Assembly (NCBI GenBank): GCA_000733355.1
Contig: JNVV01000019.1
Location: 353,047 to 417,046 of the forward strand
DNA: 64,000 bases
Reading direction: 5' to 3'
Source of the DNA: Falciphora oryzae
Taxonomy: Eukaryota > Ascomycota > Sordariomycetes > Magnaporthales > Magnaporthaceae
Shown: positions 59,234 through 64,000 of the stretch, piece by piece
Layout of the letters: each line of letters opens with the position of its first letter
Position numbering within the stretch: the first letter of the stretch is position 1
Position numbers and translations under genes: made by a program
The notes under the pieces: model-generated
What the model was told of the DNA's origin: nothing
The model's input: the letters and a program-made list of their open reading frames with translations, nothing else
Database searches by the model: none

Positions 59234-61373
59234 ATGGTGCACTCGTGGCGCCTTTGGGCCACCGCGGCCCTGGTCCTCAGCCCTCTCGTTGCTGCAACGG
59301 ACCACACAAAAACCGTGACGCAGACTGTCAGCGATGTGAAGACGGTGACGGAGACTGTCAAGGACTGCGCGAAGACCGTCACCGAGTACAAGACGACGGT
59401 GACGGCTACCGCTACTGTGACTGAAAAGGTCTAGTAAGTCGAGTCTCTGATGCCAACGCCCTTATGTTGGGAGACCCAATGCTAGTCGGAAAGACTTGAG
59501 CTAACCCGCGCCGTACAGCGTGCCTACCACCAAGGTTGAATGGACCACCACCACCGTCCCCACGACCGCCACGGTGAAGACCACACGGGTAAGATGACGG
59601 CGCGGCCGCCGCCCAGTTGCTTCGTTTCTCCCTGACCCGCAGACTTGCTGACTGTTATGCCTCTAGACCGTGAGCAAGTGCTCGGTTGTGCCAAAGACCT
59701 ACGTCGAGAATGGCCAAGTGGTGCGCCGGCACGATGAGACCTGCGTGGTGTCGACCGTCATCTCCACCCTGACGGTCAGCACGACGTACACTACCAAGGT
59801 CCCGACTGCTGTCCAGACCACGGTCACCACCACCACTACGAAGCCCGAAACGAAGACGACAACCACCACCAAGGCCACGACAGCCACCGTGACCACGACA
59901 AAGCCCTTGACCGAGACTGCCGTCGTCGTTACTACGAAGCCCAAGACCGAGACCGCCATAGTGGTTACTACGCAGCCGCCCGTGACGAGAGTGATCACCA
60001 CCACGTCTGTCACCACGCGGACCGTCACGACTGTCCAGCCAGCCATCACCGTGACCATGACCAACGAGGGGAGGACTGTCGTGACTACTCTTCCGGCGTC
60101 GACCGTTACCCGGGTCGAGACCATCACGCTGAGGCCCGAGACACAGACTCTTGCGACAATCACCGTCTCGCCGGCTCCCGCCTGCCCGGCTCCCACCCCG
60201 TCTGGACAGAGGAGGGTCATCGATGCTCCGAGGAACTTCAAGTGGGGCTGCGCACCGGGTTACGTGTGCAATCCTCCCAAGCCTGATGGCTGTGCGGTCT
60301 GGGATAGCGCTCCTCCCAACGACTTCGCATGCGAGCCGCAACACTGTATCCCGGCGCCGCCCATCAAGCCGGTCCACTGGGCCGAGAACGAGACGGGCTA
60401 CTACCCGCCGGCCGAGGGCTACTTCAACCTCGACCCCCGGGCCTTTGGTCTCAGCCCGGGCATCTTTGAGAAAACCGAGGTCATCAAGGTGGTCAATGGC
60501 GAAACGCAGACAATCACTACCGGTGCCTGGACCTCGCAGGCCTCGCTGAGTGTTTACCCTCCTCCGGCGGCGTCGGCGAGCGCAGTTCACACCTACAAGC
60601 CCAAGAAGGGCGCCGCCCCCGTCTGGAAGCCGAAGGACCACTACGGCCGATCGTTCAAGGAGCTGGTCAAGGCGGCCAAGCGGGGCCTGCTCAAGCGCCA
60701 AGATGCCTTCCAGCCCAACGCTCCGGTACCGGCGATATGCTTCCAGCCGTGCAACAATGCGTTCCGCGAGGCCCAGAGCCGCGGTAAGACGCCCGAGCTT
60801 TGCTCGGAGGGATCGGCCTTCAGGGGTGAGCTGGACCAGTGCTTGGACTGCACCGACAGACGCACCAACACCACCATAGTCGGCGGTGGCAGGGTGTACC
60901 TGGTCCAGGAGTTCCGCGACTACATGGACTACTGCGCCAGCAGCCCCGCCGTCACCTCGCCGCCTACCAATCCGGAAGGCCAGGTCTCGTCGACAGCGGA
61001 CATCACCACCACGAGCCAGGGCACGGGCTTGAGCACCAGCGAGCCTGTCCCGATCTCAACGTCTACCACCAGCTCCACCTCGTCCACGAGCTCCGGCCCT
61101 ACTAGCTCGTCGAGCACGCCTACTTCAACGTCTACGGGTAGTAGTAGCTCAACATCTGGTAGCGCGTCCATCACAAGCTCGTCTTCGTTCTCGAGTGCCA
61201 GCAACAGCACAGGACTGACGTCCAGCACCTCGCTCCCGATCGGGACCATCTCCAGGCCTCCTGGGACCGCCACCACCAGGCCCCCGACCGTGCCGACGGC
61301 CGGCGCCTACTCTTGGCGCCAGCCCGCCCTGGCAACTCTCTTCCTAATTATCGCACCCTTCTTCGCCTTCTAA
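59234..61373 (+). CDS. Thr-rich GPI-type cell-surface glycoprotein
   Basis: Exons 59234-59433, 59519-59588 and 59667-61373 give 658 aa. A signal peptide (1-21, ending VAAT) is followed by about 230 residues of Thr/Val-rich repeats (TVTETV, TTTTKPETK, TTKPKTETA), a heavily O-glycosylatable stalk. The central domain (about 235-470) has paired Cys (GCAPGYVCNPPKPDGC, CFQPCNNAF, CLDCTDRRTN). A Ser/Thr-rich region leads to a hydrophobic C-terminus (LATLFLIIAPFFAF) typical of a GPI signal. It is probably displayed on the wall or plasma membrane. The central domain occurs in fungal proteins often labelled glycoprotein X or cell-wall anchor; I cannot assign a function. It reads away from the kelch gene across a 5-kb gap. 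Confidence 0.85.
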
Positions 61374-62088
61374 GGGGCTAGGTGACGAGGCATTCATTTG
61401 TCTCGGGCCTGTCCCGTGTAGGGATATGTCCTGGTTCTCCCAATCACCGCCCTTAGATTATTTTTAATGTTTATTCAGCCATTTTTCGCACATGTCCCTA
61501 CACGCTCTTTGGCCCTCCTGTGAAGTCCATGATCACTCCTTTCTGGGCCCACAGCACCCTTGACATCAGAAAGTGGACAGTCATTCTGATTGGAAAATTT
61601 GCGTTTTGCGTTTGCGCTTCGATTTGCCTGGCTTCTTTTGCTTGTTTTGCTTTGCGCCTGAAAAAGATACCCTTTTCTTCTCCTCGCTCCTTTGCATACA
61701 CCCATGCCACAGCAACGGACCCCTGGGCGCCGAGAGCATCTAGAGCTCTACCCGCCCGGTGGTTTGTTGCTCATGGATACTTTTGGGTCTAATTTTAAAG
61801 ACTATTGATGGTTTACGATTTCAGTTTTTGGCTGGGAAGGGGAGCATTGCACCATGTTTATAGAGCAAAGAATAACGGATGCAAAAGGAAATAATAGTCA
61901 TCATTCAAAGTTGGGCGGGATGAAAACGAACCTGATGTTGTTTGATTGTGTCGGGTTGCGTGAGCAAGACACGTGCAGAACTCGAAAGGATGAAATCGCG
62001 AGGAAGAATGCAGAAAAGAAAATAAAGGCAAACAGGGGTGTCGAAAAAGACAAACGAGAACAAGGTATCCTAGTTTCCCGGCCACGTT
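61374..62088. other. Convergent 3' intergenic
   Basis: Between the glycoprotein (+) and the Cys-rich gene (-). AT-rich in the middle with 3' UTR character. No gene seen. Confidence 0.5.
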
Positions 62089-64000
62089 CTAAGGATTGAC
62101 GAGCACGTCCCGATAAGCAACAGTGTTCGCCAGGAGGGGGTCGCGCATCGGGTCCATCGCCTCGTTGGGCCACTTGATGTCGCGGTGGACCGTGTCGATG
62201 GGCCCGACGACGCGGTCCTGGCAGGCCAGGCACATGTACGCCAGGTGCTTCTGGCCCTTGTAGGCGCCGCGGTTGGCCAGGCGGACGTTCTGCATCCACG
62301 CCATCATCAGGGGCGCCAGCGGGTCGGCGACGGGCTCGGTGNNNNNNNNNNNNNNNNNNNNNNNNNNNNNNNNNNNNNNNNNNNNNNNNNNNNNNNNNNN
62401 NNNNNNNNNNNNNNNNNNNNNNNNNNNNNNNNNNNNNNNNNNNNNNNNNNNNNNNNNNNNNNNNNNNNNNNNNNNNNNNNNNNNNNGGGCAGACGTTGCC
62501 GGTGCCGTAGACGGTCAGGATCCACTCGCGCTGCAGGCCGGCGGCGCGGACGACGCCGTCGGCGAGCGAGAGGCGGTGGTGCTGGCACAGGGTGCGGTAC
62601 AGCAGCTTGGCCGAGCACGAGCAGCCCGTGATGGCGGGCAAGGGCCGCTCCTTGGGGTCGGCGGGGATGCCAAGGCCGCCGTCGGGCATGAAGCCGCCGA
62701 ACCCTTGCGCGTCGGCGGCGTTGGCGTTGGCGTCGTCCTCGACGCCGCGGAACCAGACGCGGAAGCCGCTGCCCCGCCAGGCCGACTTGTTGGCCAGGCC
62801 CGGGGTGCAGTGGGAGCAGAAGTACATGCGCAGGTTGAGCGACGTCTGCAGGTCGTCGAGGCCGTGGTGCTTCCCGTCCAGCACCAGGACCTTGGAGTTG
62901 TGGTTGCACTGCGGGCAGATCCAGTAGTTGTCCCGGGCGTCGCCGTCGGGCGGGAACTGCGGGTGGCGCGTGTCCTCGCACCACTGGTTTGCGTCCTTTC
63001 CGCACGCCATCGGCGCTGCCGTGGGTTCCTGGCAGAAGCCCAAGGGATGGGTGCCGGGGCGGGGTATGAACCTGAGGGGCATGCCGATCGGGTCCTGGGC
63101 CTTTACCGACGTGAGCGGGAGCAGGTCCCGGAGCTTGATGGACAGCTTACTCTCGTCACCCACGGCGGTCGCGGCTCGCTGCTGGGCGGCCGGGTCATTG
63201 GCCAGCCTGGAGAGCACGTCGGCGCGCCGCAAGAGCAGGCGGTCTTGGTAAATGGGGCTATCATAGAGATTGATGTTGGCCAGGTGCGAGTCCGGGTTTT
63301 TCATCAGGTCCTGCACTTCCTGGGTCTGGTAGATGAGGTTCCGGTTGCCGAAGTTGTTCCTACGGGCTGAGAGTTTGCCCACCCAGGGACTATCCCAGAC
63401 AGGGTACTTGACGTGTCCGTAGGGGCCCGGTGTCTGGTAAGCCACCGACACCCGCAACTGCGCCTGAGGGTCCTGGAAGGAGGGGTCGATGCGGCCTCCC
63501 CGTTCGAAATGGGGAAGATAGTCGTCCGCAAAGGTCCATGGCCGCGAAGGCCCTTCTGGCTCTGCTTCATCGACCTGCCGGTCCGCTTCGGCAGCAGTGA
63601 TCCCCGGCGCGTCAGCCATCTCCACGTCCACGTCCACGTCCACGTCCCCGTCCCCGTCCCCGTCCCCGTCCCCGTCCCCGTCCGCATCCGCATCCGCATC
63701 CGCAGCTGGAACCGGAGCCGGGGCCGGAGCTTGTGGGGGAGCCGGAGCCTGTGGAGCCGGAGCCTGTGGAGCCGGAGCCTGTGGAGGAGCCGGAGCCTGT
63801 GGAGGATTTAAGGTGTTGGCGATCTCGCCCTTGCGGCTGACGACTGGGCCGTGGTCAGGATACCCATCGGGAGCGGGCGTGCGCTCCCTGAACCTGTACA
63901 CGTCACGGTTCGGGTCCAGGCGCCTGCACCTGTAGCGTTTTGGCCACGCATTGACCTTGCGCAGCTCGAGCGGGAACGGCGGGCCGGGGTCCTCGGGCTT
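62089..64000 (-). CDS. Cys-rich protein with Asp-dipeptide repeats, 5' end outside window
   Basis: The frame is open to the right edge with no start, so the N-terminus lies outside. After a basic part (KRYRCRRLDPNRDVYRF) come Pro/Gln/Ala repeats, then Asp-Ala, Asp-Gly and Asp-Val runs. A globular part follows with several Cys pairs that look zinc-binding: NYWICPQCNHNSKVLVLDGK, MYFCSHCTPGL, a CSCSAKLLYRTLCQHH stretch and, beyond the gap, YMCLACQDRVVGP. A 145-N gap (62342-62486) interrupts it. The downstream segment ending VNP at 62089 is in another frame, so the gap has the wrong length or hides an intron. I do not recognise the family; it may be a Sordariomycete-specific zinc-ribbon protein. 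Confidence 0.7.
62342..62486. other. Assembly gap (145 N)
   Basis: Run of 145 unknown bases inside the Cys-rich gene at the right edge. Coding frame differs on the two sides, so the size is probably estimated or an intron is hidden. Confidence 0.99.
63621..63703 (-). repeat. Hexanucleotide arrays coding Asp-X dipeptides
   Basis: On the plus strand, successive arrays of gtccac, gtcccc and gcatcc units. Read on the minus strand they give runs of Asp-Ala, Asp-Gly and Asp-Val. Each array is nearly perfect, with one base class changing between arrays. Confidence 0.9.
63716..63806 (-). repeat. Pro-Gln-Ala-Pro coding repeat
   Basis: Repeated ggagcctgtggagcc units on the plus strand encode a PQAPAP-type linker on the minus strand, next to the Asp-dipeptide arrays. 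Confidence 0.85.

Noticed and set aside
59655..60701. 348-codon antisense frame across the glycoprotein gene
   Set aside because: Mirror of Thr/Val codons in the repeat stalk; no domain and no promoter.

Overview
The window looks like nuclear DNA of a filamentous ascomycete, most likely a Sordariomycete (Sordariales-like). Genes are GC-rich and carry short introns with GTANGT donors, CTAAC/CTGAC branch points and CAG/TAG acceptors. The proteins are typical of the group: fungal kinesin-1, a SUN-family wall protein, a DUF3176-type membrane protein and a NACHT-ankyrin receptor. Two runs of N (51412-51464 and 62342-62486) show a draft scaffold. Exon joins below come from reading splice signals and checking phase; no search was run.

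Left part (0.7-33.5 kb) is mostly housekeeping: a short-chain dehydrogenase (+) with a GC-AG intron; a secreted germin-like cupin (-); a SUN-family wall protein (+); a PCI-domain CSN12/Thp1-like protein (-); mitochondrial acetyl-CoA acetyltransferase (-); the Rad6 ubiquitin-conjugating enzyme (+); conventional kinesin (+); a polytopic membrane protein (-); PP2A leucine carboxyl methyltransferase (+); SAGA subunit Spt3 (+); ESCRT-III regulator Ist1 (+); a double zinc-knuckle/RS protein (+); and the AP-2 sigma subunit (-). These are independent genes, not a pathway cluster.

The middle (34-50.4 kb) looks more accessory. It holds a DUF3176-like membrane protein, a frameshifted nucleoside-phosphorylase-domain pseudogene, a membrane-anchored lectin-like protein, a second membrane-protein gene broken by frameshifts, and an intact NACHT-ankyrin STAND receptor whose ankyrin modules repeat at exactly 99 nt. 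Glucosidase I (GH63), a core ER N-glycan enzyme, sits inside this stretch. The mix of decaying genes and a repeat-homogenised NLR resembles fungal non-self-recognition neighbourhoods. This is the best candidate for new biology here, but it is inference.

The right part (51-64 kb) has two cell-surface genes read away from a roughly 5 kb gene-free region: a kelch-type single-pass membrane protein (-) and a Thr-rich, probably GPI-anchored glycoprotein (+). The window ends in a 5'-truncated Cys-rich gene (-) with hexanucleotide repeats coding Asp-Ala, Asp-Gly and Asp-Val runs. I saw no tRNA, rRNA, CRISPR array or transposon.
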